Shown: positions 15,060-21,865, numbered from the stretch's first letter. The stretch is DNA of 48,224 bases from Clostridia bacterium (GCA_017938505.1 JAGBBH010000025.1:1-48224); one strand, 5' to 3'. A program made the numbers and translations. Notes: a model not told the origin generated them from the sequence alone.

Positions 15060-15075
15060 TGTTTCACGTGAAACA
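15060..15075. promoter_or_regulatory. parS site 3
   Basis: Exact TGTTTCACGTGAAACA, 150 bp after site 2. It is extended by one matching base on each side and followed by T's. Confidence 0.97.
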
Positions 15076-15238
15076 TTTTTACTTGGAAATGGTTTGTGTT
15101 AACAAATTGTCTTAAAATAGAGAGTTGGGTGTAAAAAACAATCAAAAATGGCAAGGTGCTAGACAAAATGTGTTGAAAAATAGCATTGTTTGCCCGATTG
15201 CTGTTTTTTAAATTTGATTATAAATATTAAGAAAAAAG

Positions 15239-15269
15239 TTGACAGTTAATGGTTTAAAAATGGTATAAT
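15239..15269 (+). promoter_or_regulatory. Promoter of rubrerythrin
   Basis: TTGACA (15239-15244) and TATAAT (15264-15269) with a 19-bp spacer. The upstream TGG makes an extended -10 that can compensate for the long spacer. AAGGAGG (15284-15290) precedes ATG 15295. Confidence 0.75.
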
Positions 15270-15294
15270 ATATACGAAACTGTAAGGAGGTTTT

Positions 15295-15837
15295 ATGAAA
15301 GAATTAAAAGGAACAAAAACAGAAAAAAATTTAATGGAAGCGTTTGCTGGGGAAAGTCAAGCTAGAAACAAATACACTTACTATGCTTCAAAGGCAAAGA
15401 AAGATGGATATGAACAAATCGCTGCAATTTTTACAGAAACAGCTGACAATGAAAAAGAACATGCAAAAATGTGGTTTAAAGAACTTCACGGCGGTTCAGT
15501 GCCAGATACATTGACAAACCTTTTTGATGCAGCTGCTGGAGAAAGAGGCGAATGGACAGAAATGTATAAAAGAATGGCTGAAGAAGCAAGAGAAGAAGGA
15601 TTCGAAGCAATAGCAAAGAAATTTGAAGGTGTTGCGGCGATTGAAAAAAGACATGAAGAAAGATATAACAAACTTGCGGAACTTGTAAAAGAGGGAAAAG
15701 TGTTTGTTAAGTCAGAAAAAAAGATGTGGATTTGCAGAAATTGTGGACACATTCATGTTGGTGATGTTGCACCTGAAGTATGTCCAGTATGCGTTCATCC
15801 AAAAGCATATTTCCAAATTCTTACTGAAGAATTTTAA
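15295..15837 (+). CDS. rbr: Rubrerythrin
   Basis: 180 residues. The N-terminal ferritin-like four-helix domain (about 1-140) carries the di-iron ligands: Glu in the AFAGESQARNKY motif, Glu/His in ADNEKEHAKMW, and Glu/His in AAIEKRHEERY. The C-terminal rubredoxin-like Fe(SCys)4 domain (about 148-180) has CRNC and CPVC pairs and the PKAYF motif. Rubrerythrin reduces hydrogen peroxide in anaerobes using electrons passed from rubredoxin or NADH oxidoreductases. It has its own promoter and a strong RBS. It indicates an anaerobic or microaerophilic lifestyle. Confidence 0.96.
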   Translation: MKELKGTKTEKNLMEAFAGESQARNKYTYYASKAKKDGYEQIAAIFTETADNEKEHAKMWFKELHGGSVPDTLTNLFDAAAGERGEWTEMYKRMAEEAREEGFEAIAKKFEGVAAIEKRHEERYNKLAELVKEGKVFVKSEKKMWICRNCGHIHVGDVAPEVCPVCVHPKAYFQILTEEF

Positions 15838-15947
15838 TTGGTGTATGTTTAAATATCTCTTTAAAATAAGAAATTAAGTTATATTATCATAACAATATTT
15901 CAAAATAAGCGATTAATAAAAAAATATTAAAAAAGAAAGAATAACTG

Positions 15948-15977
15948 TTGACAAGGAAGTTTAAAATATGTTAATAT
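15948..15977 (+). promoter_or_regulatory. Promoter of tRNA-Ser
   Basis: TTGACA (15948-15953) and TAATAT (15972-15977), 18-bp spacer, about 30 nt before the mature tRNA. The -35 region GTTGACAAGGAA (15947-15958) is repeated inverted with one mismatch at 15996-16007, just upstream of the tRNA. Confidence 0.65.
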
Positions 15978-16013
15978 ATAAGCACCAAGGTTAATTTCCT
16001 TGTTAACATATAT

Positions 16014-16104
16014 GCAGAGATACTCAAGAGGTCGAAGAGGCTCCCCTGCTAAGGGAGTAGGGTTGTAACAGGCCGCGAGGGTTCGAATCCCTCTCTCTGC
16101 GCCA
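16014..16104 (+). tRNA. tRNA-Ser (anticodon GCU)
   Basis: Class II tRNA. The acceptor is GCAGAGA (16014-16020) with TCTCTGC (16094-16100), discriminator G and encoded CCA (16102-16104). The anticodon stem is CTCCC (16041-16045) / GGGAG (16053-16057), enclosing the loop with anticodon GCT (16048-16050), which reads AGC/AGU. A long variable arm (16058-16076) and the T arm GAGGG-TTCGAAT-CCCTC (16077-16093) follow. All stems pair perfectly. Confidence 0.97.
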
Positions 16105-16114
16105 TATTTTTGAA

Positions 16115-16141
16115 GCACTTGTCAATTCAGGTGTTTTTTTA
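16115..16141 (+). terminator. Terminator after tRNA-Ser
   Basis: The stem GCACTTG (16115-16121) / CAGGTGT (16128-16134), with two G-U pairs and a 6-nt loop, is followed by a T-run. Confidence 0.72.
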
Positions 16142-16841
16142 TTGCCAATATTAGACAATGAGTTGAATTGATAATTTATTTATATCAGAATTATGAAAGA
16201 ATTAAATAATAGTAAAAAGATAACGCGAAAATATGTGTATATTATATTATTAAATAGATTATAGCATTTATATACTTAAAATTATTAATAAACAAAAAAA
16301 TTAAAGAAAAATATGGTCAACGACCAAGAGTTGTGTGAAATAAAGTTTTATCTGAAAAAGTGATGGTTTAAAGAAAAGGCGAAACAAGTTAAAATGTTGG
16401 AGTGTTTCATTTGAAGAATAAAAATAAAGTTAATAATAAATTATGGTTAAGAGAGAAGTGAACGATTATTGAAAGAAAATAATGTATGAGTTTGAATTAT
16501 GGGTTGTATTAAAATAAAATAGAAAGAAGAATATAATAATATTAATTTTAAATTACAATAAATATGTAAAAAACATATAAATTTCCTTAAAAATATCCAC
16601 ACAAACTAAGTAAAAATCAATATTTTGTTATTTAGTGATGCAAAAATGGGTGGGTTTGCAATATTATACAAAATATCACAAAACCCCATACAAAAAAAAT
16701 AAATTAATTATTAATAAATAAATTTGCTATGAAAATTATCAAAAATATGTTATAATAATTATGGAAACATATCCACAATAATGAACATTTTTGCAAGCAA
16801 TATGCTTGTGCTATATATTTTCAAAAGAGAGGTTTAATAGT
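16142..16841. other. AT-rich non-coding stretch with two DnaA-box-like sites
   Basis: About 700 bp without a gene; only frames too short or too biased to be credible. ATATCCACA, one mismatch from the DnaA box TTATCCACA, occurs at 16593-16601 and 16769-16777. A small palindrome TGGTCAACGACCA lies near 16314-16326. A TATAAT at 16751-16756 may be the -10 for the gene at 16842, with a weak -35. Two near-boxes in AT-rich DNA are not enough to call an origin. Confidence 0.5.
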
Positions 16842-17174
16842 ATGAAAAATGTAAAAATTGATTTTTACGCATTAGATAATAAAGACTGGGATTGTTTAGG
16901 AGAAAAAATTAATAGATTTCTTCCTCCTGCATATTCTAAAAAACCAGAAGATGTAAAAATTTATAAAAGACGAGATGGAGAAGTTGGTGCGGAAATGGTC
17001 TTTGTTTCTGCTGCTACGGGAAGTTGTAGGGTTGTTAGACTTTACCAAGAGAGCGCATCGATATTTGTTAATGGTTGTCCAATATGTGGTTGTGATAATG
17101 TTAAAAATGAAATTGAAGAAGTATGGAATAATTTTAAATTGTCAAAATTGGCTTTAGAAAATAGTGTTATGTAA
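16842..17174 (+). CDS. Hypothetical protein with a C-terminal CPxCGC motif
   Basis: 110 residues from ATG 16842, which follows AGAGAGG by about 10 nt; an in-frame ATG at 16791 has no RBS. The protein is compact alpha/beta: a strand KIDFYAL, a helix CLGEKINRFL, an acidic/basic middle, two strands (AEMVFVSAA, CRVVRLY), then GCPICGCD (about 79-86) and a terminal helix. The CPICGC box could be half a metal site or redox-active. I do not recognise the family. It lies upstream of the SPFH/zinc-ribbon operon but that operon has its own promoter. Confidence 0.7.
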   Translation: MKNVKIDFYALDNKDWDCLGEKINRFLPPAYSKKPEDVKIYKRRDGEVGAEMVFVSAATGSCRVVRLYQESASIFVNGCPICGCDNVKNEIEEVWNNFKLSKLALENSVM

Positions 17175-17237
17175 AAATATTCTTTGTTTTGATATTTTTT
17201 GATATATTCTTAAGTTGATCGGAATATTGTAATGGAA

Positions 17238-17266
17238 TTGACAAATGTCTAAAATTGTTTTATAAT
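17238..17266 (+). promoter_or_regulatory. Perfect consensus promoter of the SPFH operon
   Basis: TTGACA (17238-17243), 17-bp spacer, TATAAT (17261-17266). RBS GGAGG (17286-17290) before ATG 17296. Confidence 0.85.
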
Positions 17267-17295
17267 AAATTATATATTGAATTATGGAGGTAGGT

Positions 17296-18351
17296 ATGGC
17301 TTTATATAGCGTTGTTAGATTTGAAGGAACTTCGGACGATTGGTTGTTGTATAAATATAATGGAGATGAAATTAACAATAAATCAAAGTTAATTGTAAGT
17401 CCTGGTCAAGTGGCGATTATTGTTCATAACGGTAAAATTGAAAAAATATGCGAAGAGGGGACATTCACTCTTAATACGGAACTCTTGCCTATTTTAAAAA
17501 CATTCCAAAAGGGGCTTTATGGTGGAGATAATCCATATCCAGTTGAAATCTACTTCATTAATAAGAGATTGAAATTGGATTTGTTCTGGGGAACTGCAGA
17601 CCCAATAAAAATCCTTGATCCTGTTTATAAAATCCAATTAAGGCTTAGGGCGAGAGGTCAAATGGGTGTCAGATTGGCTGAATATCAATTCTTTTACCAA
17701 ACGCTTGTAGGGTCGTTATTAAAAAATAACTACATTACTTTTGATATAATAAGAGATTATTTTAGGGGTGTAATTAATCAAAGAATTAAGCGAATTTTGT
17801 CTAGTTTTATGATAAAACAAAAAATAACTTATTTTGAGATTGATCCACACCTTGATGTTATCCAGGAAGAGTTGCAAAAAGCGCTAAAAATTGATTTAAA
17901 TAAATTCGGCTTTGATTTGGTTAATTTGAGTGTTGAATCTATTAATGTTCCTGATGAAGACCTTGTTAAACTTAACGATATTTTGCATAAGAAAGCAGAA
18001 TATGAACAACTTGGAGATGATATTTATAGAACTGCAAGAGGTTATGATGTTCTGGAGGCTGGTGCCAAAAACAATAATTCTGCTTCAGCATTTATGGGTG
18101 TTGGATTGGGAATGCAAATGGCAAATGAAACAGGTGTTGCCGGTGGAATTATTCCTCCAAAAGCTCCAGTTTCTTCGAATAATAAAAAATTTTGTTCAAA
18201 ATGTGGTGCTCAAATTGCAAAGTCTGCAAAATTTTGCCCTGAATGTGGGGCAAGTCTGCAATTGAAGTGTCCAAGCTGCGACTTTGAAGTAACGGCAAGA
18301 CATAAATTTTGCCCAAATTGTGGAGAAAAACTGAAGAAGGAGGGGAACTAA
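17296..18351 (+). CDS. SPFH/Band-7 (YdjI-type) protein with C-terminal double zinc ribbon
   Basis: 351 residues. ATG 17296 was chosen over the in-frame ATG at 17284 because GGAGG sits 5 nt upstream of it. The SPFH domain covers about residues 20-260 (LIVSPGQVAIIVHNGKI and GTFTLNTELLP are typical of the COG4260 virion-core/stomatin-like group), with a helical stretch near 220-250. A flexible Gly/Met/Pro segment (about 265-300) follows, then two zinc ribbons: CSKCG/CPECG and CPSCD/CPNCG (about 303-345). Such proteins assemble on membranes; YdjI of Bacillus is part of the YdjGHI membrane-stress complex. The stop overlaps the next start by one base (TAATG), indicating translational coupling with the membrane partner. 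Confidence 0.88.
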   Translation: MALYSVVRFEGTSDDWLLYKYNGDEINNKSKLIVSPGQVAIIVHNGKIEKICEEGTFTLNTELLPILKTFQKGLYGGDNPYPVEIYFINKRLKLDLFWGTADPIKILDPVYKIQLRLRARGQMGVRLAEYQFFYQTLVGSLLKNNYITFDIIRDYFRGVINQRIKRILSSFMIKQKITYFEIDPHLDVIQEELQKALKIDLNKFGFDLVNLSVESINVPDEDLVKLNDILHKKAEYEQLGDDIYRTARGYDVLEAGAKNNNSASAFMGVGLGMQMANETGVAGGIIPPKAPVSSNNKKFCSKCGAQIAKSAKFCPECGASLQLKCPSCDFEVTARHKFCPNCGEKLKKEGN

Positions 18352-18812
18352 TGAGAAAAAATATCTATTTTTCAATATGTATGTTTTTAGTTTTAGTTTT
18401 GGTTGCTGTAATTCCTTGTTTGCTTGATAACTCATTTTTACAAAGCAGTGTAAATATGGCGGTTTATTTGTCGGTAAAAATTGTTTTTGGGTTGTGGTTA
18501 ATCGTTGCAACGGTGCTCGTATTATGTAAGAAATTGGCTAACACAAGCGGTGTGATTTTGCTCTCAATTGCGGGGGTTGTTCAATTGGTTCCATTGTTGG
18601 CTAGATATGTGTTGCCTTTGAAGTCTGGATTAGTTTGGGTGATTGTAATTTCTGTTGTAATGCTAATTATTGCTGTGGGGTCATTTGGAATGCTGATGAT
18701 TAGTAATAAAAAAATGGTTGAAAGTGATAAAAAATTTGAAGGAAAAACTATTGAGGTGAAAGACGACAAACAAATGTATGATGAAAATAACCATTTTACT
18801 GGAGTTAAATAA
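18351..18812 (+). CDS. Four-helix integral membrane protein coupled to the SPFH protein
   Basis: 153 residues. ATG 18351 shares its A with the preceding stop codon, and AAGGAGG lies 6 nt upstream. Four predicted membrane helices (about 5-24, 35-60, 64-86, 92-117) are followed by a charged cytoplasmic tail (about 118-153: ESDKKFEGKTIEV, ENNHFTGVK). Its role is unknown; position suggests it is a membrane partner of the SPFH/zinc-ribbon protein. Confidence 0.82.
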   Translation: MRKNIYFSICMFLVLVLVAVIPCLLDNSFLQSSVNMAVYLSVKIVFGLWLIVATVLVLCKKLANTSGVILLSIAGVVQLVPLLARYVLPLKSGLVWVIVISVVMLIIAVGSFGMLMISNKKMVESDKKFEGKTIEVKDDKQMYDENNHFTGVK

Positions 18813-19063
18813 TGGCAAAAAATGAGTGTGCAAATTGTGGCAATATGTTGAGTTTGAATGAACGAAAATGTAAATATTGTGGAACTGCAAACGAATATTT
18901 TGTAAATATGGTTGTATTGCCAGAAAACAAAAGCGAAAATTTGCAAAACAAAACAGAAGAAAAGAAGGTTGAAAAGACAGGTAGCGTTTTTGTGTTTTTT
19001 GTGTTGCTATTTTGCTGTTGGCCGATTGCTGTTCTTTACGCTATAATTAATTTTAGAAAATAA
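18812..19063 (+). CDS. Zinc-ribbon membrane-anchored small protein
   Basis: 83 residues, again starting on the last base of the previous stop (TAATG). The N-terminal zinc ribbon is CANCG (about 6-10) with CKYCG (about 23-27), followed by a polar linker (about 40-58) and one C-terminal transmembrane helix (about 60-80). With the two preceding genes it makes a coupled module of SPFH, 4-TM and zinc-ribbon-TM proteins. Function unknown. Confidence 0.82.
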   Translation: MAKNECANCGNMLSLNERKCKYCGTANEYFVNMVVLPENKSENLQNKTEEKKVEKTGSVFVFFVLLFCCWPIAVLYAIINFRK

Positions 19064-19064
19064 G

Positions 19065-19097
19065 AAAAAAAACAGTCTATTTTGACTGTTTTTTTTG
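19065..19097. terminator. Bidirectional terminator
   Basis: The core stem ACAGTC (19072-19077) / GACTGT (19084-19089) is extended by a long A-run on the left pairing with a T-run on the right. It separates the SPFH operon from the convergent Spo0A-like gene. Confidence 0.88.
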
Positions 19098-19121
19098 TTT
19101 ATTTATATAATTGGAAAGAAA

Positions 19122-19502
19122 TTATACAATGTCTTTGTATAATCCAAGGTTGTAATACTCAGCAACCAATCTTATTAATTCTCCTGAAGTCGGCTTATCG
19201 TTGAGTTCGTAGAGTTGAATGTTAAACATTTTGTTTAATTCTGAAAAGCTTTTATTTATAAAAGTATTTTCGATTGCGTGGCGTATGCTTCTTTCAACGC
19301 AATTATCTTTTTTAACTTCGAATTTTTTTCCTATTTCTATGTAAAGGCGTTTGCACAGGTTGTGAATAAGTGATGGATTTAAAACAACCAGTTCAATTGC
19401 ATAACATAAATAGTTAAATCCTGCCAAATCGCATCTTATGCCAATTCTGATTAATGCTAATTTAATAATATTTCTCATATTTTCTAATTCGTTATTGTCC
19501 AC
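19122..19502 (-). CDS. Stand-alone Spo0A C-terminal-domain DNA-binding protein
   Basis: 126 residues, GTG start at 19502 with AAGGGA about 9 nt upstream. The whole length from about residue 14 aligns with the Spo0A effector domain (PF08769): a first helix pair (IGIRCDLAGFNYLCYAIELVV), NPSLIHNLCKRLYIEIGKKFEV, and VERSIRHAIENTFI, which corresponds to the recognition helix region (VERAIRHAIE in Spo0A). SELNKMFNIQ and KPTSGELIRLVAEY follow. There is no receiver domain, so it cannot be switched by aspartate phosphorylation. Spo0A binds 0A boxes (TGTCGAA-like) to control sporulation entry. This truncated relative may compete with or replace Spo0A at such sites. The domain call is confident, the role is inference. 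Confidence 0.85.
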   Translation of the reverse strand: MDNNELENMRNIIKLALIRIGIRCDLAGFNYLCYAIELVVLNPSLIHNLCKRLYIEIGKKFEVKKDNCVERSIRHAIENTFINKSFSELNKMFNIQLYELNDKPTSGELIRLVAEYYNLGLYKDIV

Positions 19503-19573
19503 GCGAAAATCCCTTTTTAAATTTTGTGCAAAATGTGTTAACGGCTCATTTTATAAGGCGGTTAATCATAGAT

Positions 19574-19602
19574 ATTATAGCATATTGTAAGTTGTTTGTA
19601 AA
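19574..19602 (-). promoter_or_regulatory. Promoter of the Spo0A-like gene
   Basis: On the minus strand, TTTACA (plus 19602-19597), 17-bp spacer, TATAAT (plus 19579-19574) with TGC directly upstream (extended -10). The leader to the GTG is about 65 nt. Confidence 0.72.
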
Positions 19603-19822
19603 TTGTTTTTCAATATTTTACAAATTATTTCAAAATGGTTTTATTTAATTAATTCCTTAAATTAATAAATAAAATAAGAGATATATACTAGTTATTTATA
19701 AATTAATTACGAGTGCAGGGATTGATATGAAAAATGATGTCTAAATAAGGTTTGAGGGTGTGTAAAAAATGGGACTTAATAAAAATGTGCTGGAAAAAAC
19801 GAATATGTTATACGATTTTATG
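19603..19822. other. Non-coding gap between divergent Spo0A-like and dut-like genes
   Basis: AT-rich, with no reading frame, operator palindrome or 0A-box match seen. Confidence 0.5.
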
Positions 19823-19851
19823 TTGTTTTTTTAACAAAATAATGGTAAAAT
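19823..19851 (+). promoter_or_regulatory. Promoter of the dUTPase-like gene
   Basis: TTGTTT (19823-19828), 17-bp spacer, TAAAAT (19846-19851) with TGG upstream (extended -10). Confidence 0.65.
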
Positions 19852-19882
19852 GTTTATGAAAAATAAAAAAAGGAGAAATAAT

Positions 19883-20344
19883 ATGAGAAAATTTGAGGTT
19901 GTTAAAGATGAGTTTATAAAATATGGAGTAAAAAAGGAAGATTTAAAGAAACCTTATAGGGCAACAAGGCATGCGGTTTGTTATGATTGCTTTTCTCCAA
20001 TAGATATCGTTATACCTGCGGAATCTACGGAACTTGTATTTATTAATTATAAAGCTTATTGTAATACAGATGAGGGATATATTTTGGCATCGACTAGCAG
20101 CCTTGGTAAAAAGGGGATTATTTTAGCAAACGGAATAGGAATAATTGAGAGTGATTATGCTGATAATGTAACAAATGATGGAAATATAGGATTTTTGTTG
20201 CATAATTTAAACAAAATTCCTTATCAGGTAAAGGCGGGAGATAAAATTGGTCAAATATTCTTTTTTAAATTTTTGACAGTTGATGATGATGTTCCTGCTG
20301 ATGTGCAAAGGACCGGTGGATTTGGTTCTACAAATAGAAATTAA
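19883..20344 (+). CDS. dUTPase-family protein with altered motifs 2 and 3
   Basis: 153 residues from ATG 19883, 6 nt after AAAGGAGA; the in-frame ATGs at 19850 and 19856 precede this RBS. It is recognisable as the Clostridial trimeric dUTPase type by MRKFEVVKDEF, motif 1 (HAVCYDCFSP), motif 2 (ASTSSLGKKG), motif 3 (GIGIIESDY), motif 4 (YQVKAGDKIGQIFF) and motif 5 (RTGGFGSTN). Two key positions differ from the family: the Arg of RSS in motif 2 is Thr, and the catalytic Asp of IDSDY in motif 3 is Glu. dUTPases hydrolyse dUTP to dUMP and PPi. With these changes activity or substrate may differ, so I give no gene symbol. Confidence 0.85.
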   Translation: MRKFEVVKDEFIKYGVKKEDLKKPYRATRHAVCYDCFSPIDIVIPAESTELVFINYKAYCNTDEGYILASTSSLGKKGIILANGIGIIESDYADNVTNDGNIGFLLHNLNKIPYQVKAGDKIGQIFFFKFLTVDDDVPADVQRTGGFGSTNRN

Positions 20345-20351
20345 TTTCAAT

Positions 20352-20432
20352 AACATTTGTATCAAATGTTAAATGTAAAAGAATATTATTGTTCTTAAGA
20401 TTAAAAACGATATTCTTCGCTGTTTTTAATCT
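20352..20432 (+). other. Two hairpins downstream of the dUTPase-like gene
   Basis: Hairpin A is AACATTT (20352-20358) / AAATGTT (20364-20370). Hairpin B is AGATTAAAAAC (20398-20408) / GTTTTTAATCT (20422-20432), a perfect 11-bp stem with a 13-nt loop. Neither is followed directly by a long T-run. They may stabilise the 3' end or form a small RNA structure. Confidence 0.5.
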
Positions 20433-20466
20433 TTGTGTTGTGATGTGTTGGTTCAATAATATGAAA

Positions 20467-20504
20467 AATATGATGAAAATGATGGTTTTTCATCATATTT
20501 TTTT
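20467..20504. terminator. Strong bidirectional terminator
   Basis: The perfect 13-bp stem AATATGATGAAAA (20467-20479) / TTTTCATCATATT (20487-20499) has a 6-nt loop and a T-run to 20504. It lies between the convergent dUTPase-like and ZIP genes. Confidence 0.88.
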
Positions 20505-20506
20505 AT

Positions 20507-21343
20507 TTAAAGGCATATGTCGAGAGCCATCATAAGCAAAAAACCAAAAATAAACGACCAAATTCCAAAAGAGTTGTAATTTTCTGTAGTAATTTCTGGT
20601 AAAAGTTCTTCAATAATTACATAAATCATAGCGCCAGCAGAGAAAGAAAGCAGCCAAGGAAGAAGAAATGTGAGTTGCGTGGCAAGATAAAAACCTATAA
20701 TTGCGAAGATTGGTTCTACAATTCCGCTTAAAAATCCCCCGAAGAACCCTTTAATTCTGCTTTTATAGCAGTTTTTGATTGGAATTGCAGTGGCGAGGCC
20801 TTCAGGAAAATTCTGTATGGAGATTCCGAGGGCGAAAAGAAATGCGGAAAATAGTGGGGAATTCGTTGCGATTGCGGTTCCGATAGCGAAACCGACTGAA
20901 AGGCCTTCTGGTATGTTGTGAATTGTTATAGCGGCAAAGAGTTTGAATGCTTTTTCTTTACTAGGCCGGGGGTTGTTAGTATTGTTCTTGCACAAAATGC
21001 TTTGTTTGTTATTGTATTTATCAAAAATCTTGTCTTTATATTGTTTTTTGGAGATGGATTTGCATATAAAATCAAGTAAAAACATAAAAAGACAGCCTAA
21101 AACAAAACTTGAGGCAACGGGAATTAGTGGGTGAAGGGTTGGATTTGTTGTTTTTGTTTCATCTAGGGCGGGAATAAGCAGGGACCATATTGATGCAGAA
21201 AGCATAATTCCGGAAGCGAAACCTAAAGTTAGGGTATTAATTAGTTTTGAAGGTTTAGAAAACAAGAATATTAATGCTGAGCCTAAGGTTGTGAGAAGGC
21301 AGGGAAGGGTGAAAGATAGGATTATTATTGAAATGTTGTTCAT
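20507..21343 (-). CDS. ZIP-family divalent metal transporter
   Basis: 278 residues from ATG 21343. Eight membrane helices are predictable, with a cytoplasmic loop (about 98-135, Lys/Asn-rich) between helices III and IV. Helix IV carries HNIPEG and helix V QNFPEG, the paired metal-binding motifs of ZIP transporters (the usual second motif is HNF/QNFPEG). It is closest in layout to the bacterial ZupT/GufA-like group that imports Zn or other divalent metals. The start is odd: GGAGG lies 27 nt upstream of the ATG, with an inverted repeat AGTAAAAA/TTTTTACT between them that, if folded, would put it 9 nt away. An ATT codon 9 nt after GGAGG, in frame, is an alternative start adding seven residues. 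Confidence 0.92.
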   Translation of the reverse strand: MNNISIIILSFTLPCLLTTLGSALIFLFSKPSKLINTLTLGFASGIMLSASIWSLLIPALDETKTTNPTLHPLIPVASSFVLGCLFMFLLDFICKSISKKQYKDKIFDKYNNKQSILCKNNTNNPRPSKEKAFKLFAAITIHNIPEGLSVGFAIGTAIATNSPLFSAFLFALGISIQNFPEGLATAIPIKNCYKSRIKGFFGGFLSGIVEPIFAIIGFYLATQLTFLLPWLLSFSAGAMIYVIIEELLPEITTENYNSFGIWSFIFGFLLMMALDICL

Positions 21344-21723
21344 TTTTTCATTAGTAAAAATTTTTTTACTCCTCCAGTTACATTTTATTTTGAAATCGAG
21401 TTTTTGACACAAGGGGTGGTTTTGGTGTTGTTTTTACAAAAATAGGGGTGAAATTTCAAAAAAATATTAAAAAATCGGTCAAAAATTAGGGTTTTTTGTT
21501 GTTTTTTGTCAAAACTGGTCAAAAAATTAAGGTTTTTAGGGTGTTTTTTGATAGTTTTTCAAAAAATGCAAAAAATATGGCAAAAAATGCTTAAAAAATG
21601 CCAAAAAAGCGCATTTTTAACAAAAATTAACAATCGCTACATTCCGCTAAATTACGGCGAAAGGGCGGTTTTTCGTGTGTTTCAAAATAATTAAAAAAAT
21701 TGCTCTAATTTTCGAGAATTAAA
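21344..21723. other. AT-rich intergenic region upstream of the giant surface protein gene
   Basis: About 380 bp dominated by CAAAAA/TTTTTG-type tracts on both strands. The start region of the minus-strand ZIP gene lies at 21344-21380 and its probable -10 (TAAAAT on the minus strand) near 21385. A short plus frame at 21506-21694 looks like low-complexity sequence, not a gene. Nothing else is identifiable. Confidence 0.5.
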
Positions 21724-21752
21724 TTGACATTTTTGGTGAAATTATATATAAT
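21724..21752 (+). promoter_or_regulatory. Perfect consensus promoter of the giant repeat protein gene
   Basis: TTGACA (21724-21729), 17-bp spacer, TATAAT (21747-21752). It leaves an untranslated leader of about 170 nt before ATG 21933. Confidence 0.88.
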
Positions 21753-21827
21753 AATCGCGTAAGAAAAAATTGCGAAAATTCTTGAAACGATTTTTGACTT
21801 ACACTCAAAATTTATATGCAGATAGTT

Positions 21828-21865
21828 CCCTTCCAAAAGATGACCTTTTGAAAAGGGGTTTTTGC
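21828..21865 (+). promoter_or_regulatory. Terminator-like hairpin in the leader of the giant gene
   Basis: CCCTTCCAAAAG (21828-21839) pairs with CTTTTGAAAAGGGG (21845-21858), with one bulge or mismatch, followed by TTTTT and a GC interruption. It lies between the promoter and the start codon, so it could attenuate or stabilise the very long mRNA. No upstream anti-terminator or riboswitch fold is recognised. Confidence 0.55.

Larger units (their letters stand above)
14788..15238. other. Non-coding parS region between parB and rubrerythrin
   Basis: About 450 bp without a credible reading frame. Besides parS sites 2 and 3 it is AT-rich, with short A/T-only stretches (for example around 14935-14980). 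No DnaA-box cluster was found. It probably serves only as the centromere region. Confidence 0.7.

Noticed and set aside
15927-16118. 63-codon minus-strand frame across the tRNA
   Set aside because: It is the antisense of tRNA-Ser, a commonly mis-annotated false protein (GIRTLAACYNPTPLAGEPL type).
21506-21694. 62-codon plus frame upstream of the giant gene
   Set aside because: It consists of A/T tracts giving Lys/Phe/Gln-rich sequence, with no RBS or promoter; judged non-coding.
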